The translations under genes and the position numbers were made by a program. Shown one piece after another: positions 52,072 through 64,000 of a DNA stretch of 64,000 nt. The stretch spans positions 1 to 64,000 of the forward strand of contig JAZAQT010000673.1 of NCBI GenBank assembly GCA_036417435.1. The letters are read 5' to 3'. The notes below the pieces were generated by a model that saw nothing but the letters and a program-made list of their open reading frames with translations, did no database searches and was not told the DNA's origin. This DNA is from Inia geoffrensis. Lineage: Eukaryota > Chordata > Mammalia > Artiodactyla > Iniidae. Every line of letters starts with the position of its first letter. Within the stretch, counting starts at the first letter, position 1.

Positions 52072-53806
52072 AGACTCTGTTGTGTTTTGTAATGCAGTTC
52101 ACACGTAGCCGTGTTTACATTCCCGGTATTAGTGATATCTTATGATGTTTCTTTTTCTGTGTGACTTATTTCACTTAGAATCATCATAACTAAATCCTGT
52201 CATTATGCTGCTACTGGTGTGTTGCCATGGATTTCATTGTTGAGTGATATTCCATTGTAGGGATGTACCACAACTTCTATATCCATTTTTCTCTTTCTGG
52301 GCTATTAAAGTTGTACCATAGTCAAGGATCCCGTACACAGAAGAGCCCCAAACTTTGGTGTGGCTGTGTCTTTTTCATTTAAATTTTCCGAATCTATAGC
52401 ACCATAAGTGGAAGTGCCCTAGGCTCTCTAGTTTGGTTTTTTCTTTGTTCCCGAAATCACCATCCACTTCTCCAGAGTGGCTGTTGGCAATTTACATCCC
52501 GCCCATCAGCATAACAAGGCTGCTGGTTCTCCATGGCCTGTCCTGCCTCTCTGGATTTTACACTTTTTTCGGACCGCCCTTTGGATCGGTGGGAAGTGAG
52601 ACTTCCTTGTAGTGCGGATTTCGATTGCAGGCTTGCTTGGTTTTCCAAAAAGGGCGTATGCGTTTTTTCCTGAATATATTCAGGAAAAAACGCATACGCC
52701 CTTTTTGGCCAAGTGCATCACTGTCGAACTGCTGCCTCTTTTCCTACTCTTTGAGAGGAATTCTTATCTACCCCCTGATATCTGTTTTCTGCAATTCTGC
52801 GTCGCGTTTAAGTCCTCTTCACAGCCTTCCTTCAATAAATTTTTGTATGATAGGGGTCATTTGGAACTCTGCAGGATTGTGAGTTACAGTGCCAAAAATC
52901 TCCTTTTCTCAACTCGCTTTCTTGTGAGCTGACCGCAAACCCGAAGAATTGCTTCAGTCCCTAATCTCGTTCCGGCATGGCACGCTGAGCCTTTGGTGAA
53001 TTCTTCTTCCTGTAGGGAAATCAGAGTTCAATGTGCCCGTCCAAACACATCGAGTTAGCCGCTCATTGGTTCTCCTTATTCCTGTTCATCTTCCACAGAA
53101 ATTGCAAACTGTGCCAAACAAGAGGTCAAAGGCACTGACTCTCCAAGTGGGGAGATTGTTAATATCGCATCTGGAACGGCGAACTCGAGTATCAGGAGGC
53201 GAAAATGGCGATGAGTTTCAAAATTTTGCCTGGTCACTTCGTGGACCATATTCTGGGTTTTCCATGCATATTTTAGCTGAAGGATAAATCCCTTAAATGT
53301 GGAGATTTGGGACCTGTGCAATGGGAACCATGCACTATTACCACAAAGGGTCTTCATTCCCTCACCAATAGTATCAGCCCCAAGTGTCCAGCCTTATCTC
53401 TCCCCCAGTTGTGGATGTAGAGATGGTAAATCCAAGATTCCTCACAAGCCCTGAAGGGCTTATTTAAGAATTTCTCTCTATTTCACAGTCCTTGTGTTTT
53501 CTTTTTCAAATTTATTTTTATAAGGGCATTTCGATTATTTACACTGCTGTGTGTATGCTGCTGTACACAAATGATTTTCTTATGGAGACCTATAAATGTA
53601 TGGGTTTTAATTTTCTTCATACTCAGGTATATTCCTGGGTTTTGAATACGGGGTGTAGAGTCCATTTGGTTGAGCAAGGAGTAGGTCTTGTCTAATATAT
53701 ATTTGGCTTATGGAATGGTATCTGTCCTAATGTGAACCTCTGGTTTTATGCAGCCTCCCCACTCTCCTTTCCCCTTAAGCAAGCAGAAGTTTCTTTTGTA
53801 AACGTG
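52072..53806 (+). repeat. Monomer 31, 1735 bp
   Basis: Palindrome 52641-52712 has GG to TT at 52643-52644. Private CAGAAGAGCC and CCGAAATCACC. Begins the right-hand subfamily: CGGACCGCCC, TTTGAGAGGAATT, ACTCAGGTATATTCCTGGG. Confidence 0.97.
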
Positions 53807-55542
53807 AGACTCTGTTGTGTTTTGTAATGCAGTTCACACGTAACCGTGTTTACATTCCCGGTATTAGTGATATCTTATGATGTTTCTTTTTCTGTGTGAC
53901 TTATTTCACTTAGAATCATCATAACTAAATCCTCTCAGTATGCTGCTACTGGTCTGGTGCCATTGATTTCATTGTTGAGTGATATTCCATTGTAGGGATG
54001 TACCACAACTTCTATATCCATTTTTCTCTTTCTGGGCTATTAAAGTTGTACCATAGTCAAGGATCCCGTACACAGAGCAGCCCCAAACTTTGGTGTGGCT
54101 GTGTCTTTTTCATTTAAATTTTCCGAACCTATAGCACCATAAGTGGAAGTGCCCTAGGCTCTCTACCTTGTTTTTTTCTTTTTTCCAGGAAACACCATCC
54201 ACTTCTCCAGAGTGGCTGTTGGCAATTTACATCCGGTCCATCAGCATAACAAGGCTGCCGGTTCTCCATGGCCTGTCCTGCCTCTCCGGATTTTACACTT
54301 TTTTCGGACCGCCCTTTGGATCGGTGGGAAGTGAGACTTCCTTGTAGTGCGGATTTCCATTGCAGGCTTGCTTGGTTGGCCAAAAAGGGCGTATGCGTTT
54401 TTTCCTGAATATATTCAGGAAAAAACGCATACGCCCTTTTTGGCCAAGTGCATCACTGTCGAACTGCTGCCTCTTTTCCTATTCTTTGAGAGGAATTCTT
54501 ATCTACCCCCTGATATCTGTTTTCTGCAATTCTGCGTCGCGTTCAAGTCCTCTTCACAGCCTTCCTTCAATAAATTTTTGGATGATAGGGGTCATTTGAA
54601 ACTCTGCAGGATTGTGAGTTACAGTGCCAAAAATCTCCTTTTCTCAACTCGCTTTCTTGTGAGCTGACCGCAAACCCGAAGAATTGCTTCAGTCCCTAAT
54701 CTCGTTCCGGCATGGCACGCTGAGCCTTTGGTGAATTCTTCTTCCTGTAGGGAAATCAGAGTTCAATGAGCCCGTCCAAACACATCGAGTTAGCCGCTCA
54801 TTGGTTCTCCTTATTCCTGTTCATCTTCCACAGAAATTGCAAACTGTGCCAAACAAGAGGTAAAAGGCACTGACTCTCCAAGTGGGGAGAATGTTAATAT
54901 TGCATCTGGAACGGCGAACTCGAGTATCAGGGGGCGAAAATGGCGATGAGTTTTAGAAATTATGCCTGATCACTTCGTGGACCATATTCTGGGTTTTCCA
55001 TGCATATTTTAGCTGAAGGATAAATCCCTTAAACGTGGAGATTTGGGACCCGTGGAATGGGAACCATGCACCATTACCTCAAAGGGTCTGCATTCCCTCA
55101 CCAATAGTATCAGCCCCAAGTGTCCAGCCTTATCTCTCCCCCAGCTGTGGATGTAGAGGTGGTAAATCCAAGATTCCTCACAAGCCCTGAAGGACTTATT
55201 TAAGAATTTCTCTCTATTTGACATTCCTTGTGTTTTCTTTTTCAAATTTATTTTTATAAGGGGATTTAGCTTATTTACACTGCTGTGTGTATGCTGCTGT
55301 ACACAAATGATTTTCTTATGGAGACCTATAAATGTATGGGTTTTAATTTTCTTCATACTCAGGTATATTCCTGGGTTTTGAATACGGGGTGTAGAGTCCA
55401 TTTGGTTGAGCAAGGAGTAGGTCTTGTCTAATATATATTTGGCTTATGGAATGGTATCTGTACTAATGTCAACCTCTGGTTTTATGCAGCCTCCCCACTC
55501 TCCTTTCCCCTTAAGCAAGCATAAGTTTCTTTTGTAAATGTG
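53807..55542 (+). repeat. Monomer 32, 1736 bp
   Basis: Palindrome 54376-54447, perfect. CCGGTCCATC, TATTCTTTGAG, CTCTCAGTATG; CAATGAGCCCG near 54766 replaces the ATG of a short frame that is open in other copies. Confidence 0.97.
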
Positions 55543-57279
55543 AGGATCTGTTGTGTTTTGTAATGCAGTTCACACGGAGCCGTGTTTACATTCCCGGTAT
55601 TAGTGATATCTTATGATGTTTATTTTTCTGTGTGACTTATTTCACTTAGAATCATCATAACTAAATCCACTTATTATGCTGCTACTGGTCTGTTGCCATT
55701 GATTTCATTGTTGAGTGATATCCCATTGTAGGGATGCACCACAACTTCTATACCCATTTTTTCTCTTTCTGGGCTATTAAAGTTGTACCATAGTCAAGGA
55801 TCCCGTACACAGAGCAGCCCCAAACTTTGGTGTGGCTGTGTCTTTTTCATTTAAATTTTCCGAATCTATAGCACCATAAGTGGAAGTGCCCTAGGCTCTC
55901 TAGCTTGTTTTTTTCTTTTTTCCAGGAAACACCATCCACTTCTCCAGAGTGGCTGTTGGCAATTTACATCCGGTCCATCAGCATAACAAGGCTGCCGGTT
56001 CTCCATGGCCTGTCCTGCCTCTCTGGATTTTACACTTTTTTCGGACCGCCCTTTGGATCGGTGGGAAGTGAGACTTCCTTGTAGTGCGGATTTCGATTGC
56101 AGGCTTGCTTGGTTGGCCAAAAAGGGCGTATGCGTTTTTTCCTGAATATATTCAGGAAAAAACGCATACGCCCTTTTTGGCCAAGTGCATCACTGTCGAA
56201 CTGCTGCCTCTTTTCCTACTCTTTGAGAGGAATTCTTATCTACCCCCTGATATCTGTTTTCTGCAATTCTGCGTCGCGTTTAAGTCCTCTTCACAGCCTT
56301 CCTTCAATAAATTTTTGTATGATAGGGGTCATTTGGAACTCTGCAGGATTGTGAGTTACAGTGCCAAAAATCTCCTTTTCTCAACTCGCTTTCTTGTGAG
56401 CTGACCGCAAACCCGAAGAATTGCTTCAGTCCCTAATCTCGTTCCGGCATGGCACGCTGAGCCTTTGGTGAATTCTTCTTCCTGTAGGGAAATCAGAGTT
56501 CAATGTGCCCGTCCAAACACATCGAGTTAGCCGCTCATTGGTTCTCCTTATTCCTGTTCATCTTCCACAGAAATTGCAAACTGTGCCAAACAAGAGGTCA
56601 AAGGCACTGACTCTCCAAGTGGGGAGAATGTTAATATTGCATCTGGAACGGCGAACTCGAGTATCAGGGGGCGAAAATGGCGATGAGTTTTAGAAATTAT
56701 GCCTGATCACTTCGTGAACCATATTCTGGGTTTTCCATGCATATTTTAGCTGAAGGATAAATCCCTTAAACGTGGAGATTTGGGACCCGTGGAATGGGAA
56801 CCATGCACCATTACCTCAAAGGGTCTGCATTCCCTCACCAATAGTATCAGCCCCAAGTGTCCAGCCTTATCTCTCACCCAGCTGTGGATGTAGAGGTGGT
56901 AAATCCAAGATTCCTCACAAGCCCTGAAGGACTTATTTAAGAATTTCTCTCTATTTGACATTCCTTGTGTTTTCTTTTTCAAATTTATTTTTATAAGGGG
57001 ATTTAGCTTATTTACACTGCTGTGTGTATGCTGCTGTACACAAATGATTTTCTTATGGAGACCTATTAATGTATGGGTTTTAATTTTCTTCATACTCAGG
57101 TATATTCCTGGGTTTTGAATACGGGGTGTAGAGTCCATTTGGTTGAGCAAGGAGTAGGTCTTGTCTAATATATATTTGGCTTATGGAATGGTATCTGTCC
57201 TAATGTCAACCTCTGGTTTTATGCAGCCTCCCCACTCTCCTTTCCCCTTAAGCAAGCATAAGTTTCTTTTGTAAATGTG
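55543..57279 (+). repeat. Monomer 33, 1737 bp
   Basis: Palindrome 56113-56184, perfect. GAGGATCTG, CCACTTATT and GATATCCCA are shared (the second approximately) with monomer 35. An extra T in CCATTTTTTCTC near 55760 gives the length. Confidence 0.97.
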
Positions 57280-59014
57280 AGACTCTGTTGTGTTTTGTAA
57301 TGCAGTTCACACGTAGCCGTGTTTACATTCCCGGTATTAGTGATATCTTATGATGTTTCTTTTTCTGTGTGACTTATTTCACTTAGAATCAACATAACTA
57401 AATCCTCTCATTCTGGTGCTACTGGTGTGTTGCCATTGATTTCATTGTTGAGTGATATTCCATTGCAGGGATGTACCACAACTTCTATATCCATTTTTCT
57501 CTTTCTGGGCTATTAAAGTTGTACCATAGTCAAGGATCCCGTACACAGAGCAGCCCCAAACTTTGGTGTGGCTGTGTCTTTTTCATTTAAATTTTCCGAA
57601 TCTATAGCACCATAAGTGGAAGTGCCCTAGGCTCTCTACCTTGTTTTTTTCTTTGTACCAGGAAACACCATCCACTTCTCCAGAGTGGCTGTTGGCAATT
57701 TACATCCGGTCCATCAGCATAACAAGGATGCCGGTTCTCCATTGCCTGTCCTGCCTCTCTGGATTTTATAATTTTTTCGGACCGCCCTTTGGATCGGTGG
57801 GAAGTGAGACTTCCTTGTAGTGCGGATTTCCATTGCAGGCTTGCTTGGTTGGCCAAAAAAGGCGTATGCGTTTTTTCCTGAACATATTCAGGAAAAAACG
57901 GATACGCCCTCTTTGGCCAAGTGCATCACTGTCGAACTGCTGCCTCTTTTCCTACGCTTTCAGAGCAATTCTTATCTACCCCCTGATATCTGTTTTCTGC
58001 AATTCTGCATCGCGTTCAAGTCCTCTTCACAGCCTTCCTTCAATAAATTTTTGGATGATAGGGGTCATTTGGAACTCTGCAGGATTGTGAGTTACAGTGC
58101 CAAAGATCTCCTTTTCTCAACTCGCTTTCTTGTGAGCTGACCGAAAACCCGAAGAATTGCTTCAGGCCCTAATCTCGTTCCGGCATGGCCCGCTGAGCCT
58201 TTGGCGAATTCTTCTTCCTGTAGGGAAATCAGAGTTCAATGTGCCCGTCCAAACACATCGAGTTAGCCGCTCATTGGTTCTCCTTATTCCTGTTCATGTT
58301 CCACAGAAATTGCAAACTGTGCCAAACAAGAGGTCAAAGGCACTGACTCTCCAAGAGGGGAGAATGTTAATATCGCATCTGGAACAGCGAACTCGAGTAT
58401 CAGGAGGCGAAAATGGCGATGAGTTTTAAAATTTTGCCTGGTCACTTCGTGGACCATATTCTGGGTTTTCCATGCATATTTTAGCTGAAGGATAAATCCC
58501 TTAAACGTGGAGATTTGGGACCTGTGCAATGGGAACCATGCACCATTACCTCAAAGGGTCTGCATTCCCTCACCAATAGTATCAGCCCCAAGTGTCCAGC
58601 CTTATCTCTCCCACAGCTGTGGATGTAGAGGTGGTAAATCCAAGATTCCTCACAAGCCCTGAAGGACTTATTTAAGAATTTCTCTCTATTTGACATTCCT
58701 TGTGTTTTCTTTTTTAAATTTATTTTTATAAGGGGATTTAGCTTATTGACACTGCTGTGTGTATGCTGCTGTACACAAATGATTTTCTTATGGAGACCTA
58801 TAAATGTATGGGTTTTAATTTTCTTCATACTCAGGTATATTCCTGGGTTTTGAATACGGGGTGTAGAGTCCATTTGGTTGAGCAAGGAGTAGGTCTTGTC
58901 TAATATATATTTGGCTTATGGAATGGTATCTGTCCTAATGTCAACCTCTGGTTTTATGCAGCCTCCCCACTCTCCTTTCCCCTTAAGCAAGCATAAGTTT
59001 CTTTTGTAAATGTG
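57280..59014 (+). repeat. Monomer 34, 1735 bp
   Basis: Palindrome 57849-57920 has four changes (57860, 57883, 57901, 57911); the last is shared with monomer 35. Also CTCATTCTGGTGC and GAGTTTTAAAATTTTGCC. Confidence 0.97.
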
Positions 59015-60750
59015 AGGATCTGTTGTGTTTTGTAATGCAGTTCACCCGTAGCTGTGTTTTCATTCCCGGTATTAGTGATATCTTATGATGTTTCTTTTTC
59101 TGTGTGACTTATTTCACTTAGAATCATCATAACTAAATCCACTCATTATGCTGCTACTGGTCTGTTGCCATTGATTTCATTGTTGAGTGATATCCCACTG
59201 TAGGGATGTACCACAACTTCTATATCCATTTTTCTCTTTCTGGGCTATTAAAGATGTACCATAGTCAAGGATCCTGTACACAGAGCAGCCCCAAACTTTG
59301 GTGTGGCTGTATCTTTTTCATTTAAATTTTCCGAATCTATAGCACCATTATTGGAAGTGCCCTAGGCTCTCTAGCTTCGTTTTTTCTTTGTTCCAGGAAG
59401 CACCATCCACTTCTCCAGAGTGGCTGTTGGCAATTTACATCCGGTCCATCAGCATAACAAGGCTGCCTGTTCTCCATTGCCTGTGCTGCCTCTCTGGATT
59501 TTACAATTTTTTCGGATGGCCCTTTGGATCGGTGGGAAGTGAGACTTCCTTGTAGTGCGGATTTCCATTGCAGGCTTGCTTGGTTGGCCAAAAAGGGCGT
59601 ATGCGTTTTTTCCAGAATATATTCAGGAAAAAACACATACGCCCTCTTTGGCCAAGTGCATCACTGTCGAACTGCTGCCTCTTTTCCTACGCTTTCAGAG
59701 CAATTCTTATCTACCCCCTGATATCTGTTTTCTGCAATTCTGCGTCGCGTTCAAGTCCTCTTCACAGCCTTCCTTCAATAAATTTTTGGATGATAGGGGT
59801 CATTTGGAACTCTGCAGGATTGTGAGTTACAGTGCCAAAAATCTCCTTTTCTCAACTCGCTTTCTTGTGAGCTGACCGAAAACCAGAAGAATTGCTTCAG
59901 GCCCTAATCTCGTTCCGGCATGGCCCGCTGAGCCTTTGGTGAATTCTTCTTCCTGTAGGGAAATCAGAGTTCAATGTGCCCGTCCAAACACATCGAGTTA
60001 GCCGCTCATTGGTTCTCCTTATTCCTGTTCATCTTCCACAGAAATTGAAAACTGTGCCAAACAAGAGGTCAAAGGCACTGACTCTCCAAGTGGGGAGAAT
60101 GTTAATATCGCATCTGGAACGGCGAACTCGAGTATCAGGGGGCGAAAATGGCGATGAGTTTTAGAAATTATGCCTGATCACTTCGTGGACCATATTCTGG
60201 GTTTTCCATGCATATTTTAGCTGAAGGATAAATCCCTTAAACGTGGAGATTTGGGACCCGTGGAATGGGAACCATGCACCATTACCTCAAAGGGTCTGCA
60301 TTCCCTCACCAATAGTATCAGCCCCAAGTGTCCAGCCTTATCTCTCCCCCAGCTGTGGATGTAGAGGTGGTAAATCCAAGATTCCTCACAAGGCCTGAAG
60401 GACTTATTTAAGAATTTCTCTCTATTTGACATTCCTTGTGTTTCCTTTTTCAAATTTATTTTTATAAGGGGATTTAGCTTATTTACACTCCTGTGTGTAT
60501 GCTGCTGTACACAAATTATTTTCTTATGGAGACCTATAAATGTATGGGTTTTAATTTTCTTCATACTCAGGTATATTCCTGGGTTTTGAATACGGGGTGT
60601 AGAGTCCATTTGGTTGAGCAAGGAGTAGGTCTTGTCTAATATATATTTGGCTTATGGAATGGTATCTGTCCTAATGTCAACCTCTGGTTTTATGCAGCCT
60701 CCCCACTCTCCTTTCCCCTTAAGCAAGCATAAGTTTCTTTTGTAAATGTG
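59015..60750 (+). repeat. Monomer 35, 1736 bp
   Basis: Palindrome 59584-59655 has three changes (59614, 59635, 59646). Shares GAGGATCTG, CCACTCATT and GATATCCCA with monomer 33, two units upstream. Confidence 0.97.
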
Positions 60751-62486
60751 AGACTCTGTTGTGTTTTGTAATGCAGTTCACACGTAGCCGTGTTCACAGT
60801 CCCGGTATTAGTGATATCTTATGATGTTTCTTTTTCTGTGTGACTTATTTCACTTAGAATCATCATAAATAAATCCTCTCATTATGCTGCTACTGGTCTG
60901 TTGCCATTGATTTCATTGTTGAGTGATGTTCCATTGTAGGGATGTACCACAACTTCTATATCCATTTTTCTCTTTCTGGGCTATTAAAGTTGTACCATAG
61001 TCAAGGATCCCGTACACAGAGTAGCCCCAAACTTTGGTGTGGCTGTGTCTTTTTCATTTAAATTTTCCGAATCTATAGCACCATATGTGGAAGTGCCCTA
61101 GGCTCTCTAGCTTGTTTTTTTCTTTGTTCCAGGAAACACCATCCACTTCTCCAGAGTGGCTGTTGGCAATTTACATCCTGCCCATCAGCATAACAAGGAT
61201 GCCAGTTCTCCATGGACTGTCCTGCCTCTCTGGATTTTACACTTTTTTCGGACGGCCCTTTGGATCGGTGGGAAGTGAGACTTCCTTGTAGTGCGGATTT
61301 CCATTGCAGGCTTGCTTGGTTGGCCAAAAAGGGCGTATGCGTTTTTTCCTGAATATATTCAGGAAAAAACGCATACGCCCTTTTTGGCCAAGTGCATCAC
61401 TGTCGAACTGCTGCCTCTTTTCCTACGCTTTCAGAGCAATTCTTATCTACCCCCTGATATCTGTTTTCTGCAATTCTGCGTCGCGTTCAAGTCCTCTTCA
61501 CAGCCTTCCTTCAATAAATTTTTGGATGATAGGGGTCATTTGGAACTCTGCAGGATTGTGAGTTACAGTGCCAAAAATCTCCTTTTCTCAACTCGCTTTC
61601 TTGTGAGCTGACCGCAAACCCGAAGAATTGCTTCAGGCCCTAATCTCGTTCCGGCATGGCACGCTGAGCCTTTGATGAATTCTTCTTCCTGTAGGGAAAT
61701 CAGTGTTCAATGTGCCCGTCCAAACACATCAAGTTAGCTGCTCATTGGTTCTCCTCATTCCTGTTCATCTTCCACAGAAATTGCAAACTTTGCCAAACAA
61801 GAGGTCAAAGGCACTGACTCTCCAAGTGGGGAGAATGTTAATATTGCATCTGGAACGGCGAACTCGAGTACCAGGGGGCGAAAATGGCGATGAGTTTTAG
61901 AAATTTTGCCTGATCACTTCGTGGACCATATTCTGGGTTTTCCATGCATATTTTAGCTGAAGGATAAATCCCTTAAATGTGGAGATTTGGGACCCGTGGA
62001 ATGGGAACCATGCACCATTACCTCAAAGGGTCTGCATTCCCTCACCAATACTATCAGCCCCAAGTGTCCAGCCTTATCTCTCCCACAGCTGTGGATGTAG
62101 AGGTGGTAAATCCAAGATTTCTCAGAAGCCCTGAAGGTCTTATTCAAGAATTTCTCTCTATTTCACAGTCCTTGTGTTTTGTTTTTCAAATTTATTTTTA
62201 TAAGGGGATTTAGCTTATTGACACTGCTGTGTGTATGCTGCTGTACACAAATGATTTTCTTACGGAGACCTATAAATGTATGAGTTTTAATTTTCTTCCT
62301 AGACAGGTATATTCCTAGGTTTTGAATATGGGGTGTTGAGTCCATTTGGTTGAGCAAGGAGTAGGTCTCGTCTAATATATATTTGGCTTATGGAATGGTA
62401 TCTGTCCTAATGTCAACCTCTGGGTTTATGCAGCCTTCCCTCTCTCCTTTCCCCTTAAGAAAGCATAAGTTTCTTTTGTAAATATG
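60751..62486 (+). repeat. Monomer 36, 1736 bp
   Basis: Palindrome 61320-61391, perfect. CCTCTCATT as in monomers 32 and 34; ends with diverged sequence (TTCCTAGACAGG, GGGTTTATGCAGCC). Confidence 0.97.
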
Positions 62487-64000
62487 AGACTCTGTTGTGT
62501 TTTGTAATGCAGTTCACGCGTAGCCGTGTTTACATTCCCGGTATTAGTGATATCTTTTGATGTTTATTTTTCTGTGTGACTTATTTCACTTAGAATCATC
62601 GTAACTAAATCCACTCATTATGCTGCTACTGGTCTGTTGCCATTGATTTCACTGTTGAGTGATACTCCATTGTAGGGATGTATCACAACTTCTATATCCA
62701 TTTTTCTCTTTCTGGGCTATTGAAGTTGTACCATAGTCAAGGCTCCTGTACACAGAGCAGCCCCAAACTTTGGTGTGGCTGTGTCTTTTTCATTTAAATT
62801 TTCAGAATCTATACCACCAAGAGTGGAAGTGCCCTAGGCTCTCTAGCCTGTTTTTTTCTTTGTTCAAGGAAACACCATCCACTTCTCCAGAGAGGCTGTT
62901 GGCAATTTACATCCCGCCCATCAGCATAACAAGGCTGCCTGTTCTCCATGGTCTGTCCTGCATCTCTGGATTTTACACTTTTTTCGGACGGCCCCTTGGA
63001 TCGGTGGGAAGTGAGACTGCCTTGTAGGGCGGATTTCCATTGCAGGGTTGCTTGGTTGGCCAAAAAGGACGTATGCGTTGTTTCCTGAATATATTCAGGA
63101 AGCAACGCATACGCACTTTTTGGCCAAGTGCATCACTGTCGAACTGCTGCCTTTTTTCCTCCGCTTTCAGAGCAATTCTTATCTACCTCCTGATATGTGT
63201 TTTCTGCAATTCTGCGTCGCTTTCAAGTCCTCTTCACAGCCTTTATTCAGTAAATTTTTGGATGATAGGGGTCATTTGGAACTCTGCAGGATTGTGAGTT
63301 ACAGTGCCAAAAATCTCCGTTTCTCAACTCGCTTTCTTGTGAGCTGACCGCAAACCCGAAGAATTGCTTTAGGCCCTAATCTCGTTCCGGCATGGCATGC
63401 TGAGCCTTTGGTGAATTCTTCTTCCTGTAGGGAAATCAGAGTTCAATGTGCCCGTCCAAACGAGTTAGCCGCTCATTGGTTCTCCTTATTCCTGTTCATC
63501 TTCCACAGAAATTGCAAACTGCGCGAAACAAGAGGTCAAAGGCACTGACTCTCCAAGTGGGGAGAATGTTAATATCGCATCTGGAACGGCGAACTCGAGT
63601 ACCAGGGGGTGAAAATGGCGATGAGTTTTAGAATTTTTGCCTGATCACTTCGTGGACCATATTCTGGGTTTTCCATGCATATTTTAGCTGAAGGATAAAT
63701 CCCTTAATCGTGGAGATTTGGGACCCGTGGAATGGAAACCATGCACCATTACCTAAAAGGGTCTGCATTCCCTCACCAATACTATCAGCCCCAAGTGTCC
63801 AGCCTTGTATCTCCCCCAGCTGTGTATGTAGAGAGAAATGCAGGTTTCATCACAAGACCTGAATGAAAGAGTTAAGAGTTTCTCTCTATTTCACTGTTTT
63901 TGTGTTTTGTTTTTGCAATTTATTTTTATAATAGGATATAGCTAATTTTCACTGCTGTGTTTGTGCCGCTGTACACACACATGATTTTATTACAGTGACC
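62487..64000 (+). repeat. Monomer 37, partial (1514 bp, cut by window end)
   Basis: Palindrome 63056-63127 is imperfect but carries paired changes in its two arms. It has a loss of about five bases at CCAAACGAGTT near 63460, and from about 63820 it differs far more from the consensus than any other copy, with local indels. The most diverged unit in the window. Confidence 0.95.
63056..63127. mobile_element. Diverged palindrome of copy 37 with a compensatory base pair
   Basis: The left arm reads GTTGTTTCC and the right arm GGAAGCAACGC, where other copies have GTTTTTTCC and GGAAAAAACGC. The left G pairs with the right C of the changed pair, and the right G faces T (wobble). Two unpaired changes also exist (GGACG left, GCACT right). 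Confidence 0.75.

Larger units (their letters stand above)
1..64000 (+). repeat. Satellite DNA array, 1.74-kb monomer, 37 units
   Basis: The same unit recurs head to tail from the first base to the last, with starts (the motif AGACTCTG or its variants) at 1, 1737, 3473, 5209 and so on up to 62487. Unit lengths measured from these starts are 1734 to 1737 bp and every length change can be assigned to a visible one-base indel. No junction contains unrelated DNA. All units point the same way. Satellite arrays of this size in mammals are usually pericentromeric, centromeric or subtelomeric heterochromatin, but the window has no flanking sequence to say which. The unit size, the L1 type and the mariner-like hairpin suggest the common cetacean satellite family; that name is inference from recalled knowledge and was not checked against a database. 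Confidence 0.98.

Noticed and set aside
1..64000. rDNA spacer, CRISPR array or gene-bearing macrosatellite
   Set aside because: There is no rRNA sequence, no short repeat-spacer pattern, and no long conserved frame as in DUX4-type macrosatellites.
1..64000. Assembly artefact from collapsed or duplicated reads
   Set aside because: Most units carry private changes and the lengths vary by real indels, which an artefact of repeated reads would not give. The near-identical 26-27/28-29 pair is the one place where coverage should still be checked.

Overview
The whole 64 kb window is one uninterrupted head-to-tail satellite DNA array. I count 36 complete monomers and one monomer cut by the right edge. 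Unit length is 1734-1737 bp, mostly 1736, and all copies have the same orientation. I find no host gene, RNA gene, CRISPR array or unique sequence. The many short open frames that recur every 1736 bp are chance frames of the repeat.

Organism: a mammal, most likely of Cetartiodactyla and plausibly a cetacean. Three things support this. About half of each monomer matches, from my memory of mammalian repeats, the antisense 3' end of a LINE-1 with the 3'UTR type seen in cow, pig and whale genomes. Each monomer carries a perfect hairpin whose ends (TTGGCCAAAAAG) look like a ruminant-type mariner terminal repeat. A unit of about 1.7 kb is the classic size of the 'common cetacean satellite' (shorter in delphinids). 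No database search was possible, so the species call is inference.

Monomer layout, in offsets where copy 1 coordinate equals offset: (i) about 1425-1736 running on into 1-569 of the next unit is an antisense L1 fragment (3'UTR plus the C-terminal coding end of ORF2, readable on the minus strand); (ii) 570-641 is a 72-bp palindrome with no spacer; (iii) 642-1424 is a CpG-rich segment of unknown origin, whose first part may still be L1.

Array layout: copies 1-15 (1-26042) are highly homogeneous and fall into recent local duplications of one to three units (3-4 repeated as 6-7; 8-9 as 10-11; 12-13; 14-15). Copies 16-24 (26043-41658) are mosaics of several variant types. Copies 25-29 (41659-50337) hold a clean dimer of 3472 bp. 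Copies 30-36 (50338-62486) are more diverged with an alternating pattern. Copy 37 (62487-64000) is the most diverged, especially its last 200 bp, which suggests the edge of the array lies just beyond the window. The pattern fits unequal crossover and gene conversion acting on a composite repeat that was built from transposon pieces.
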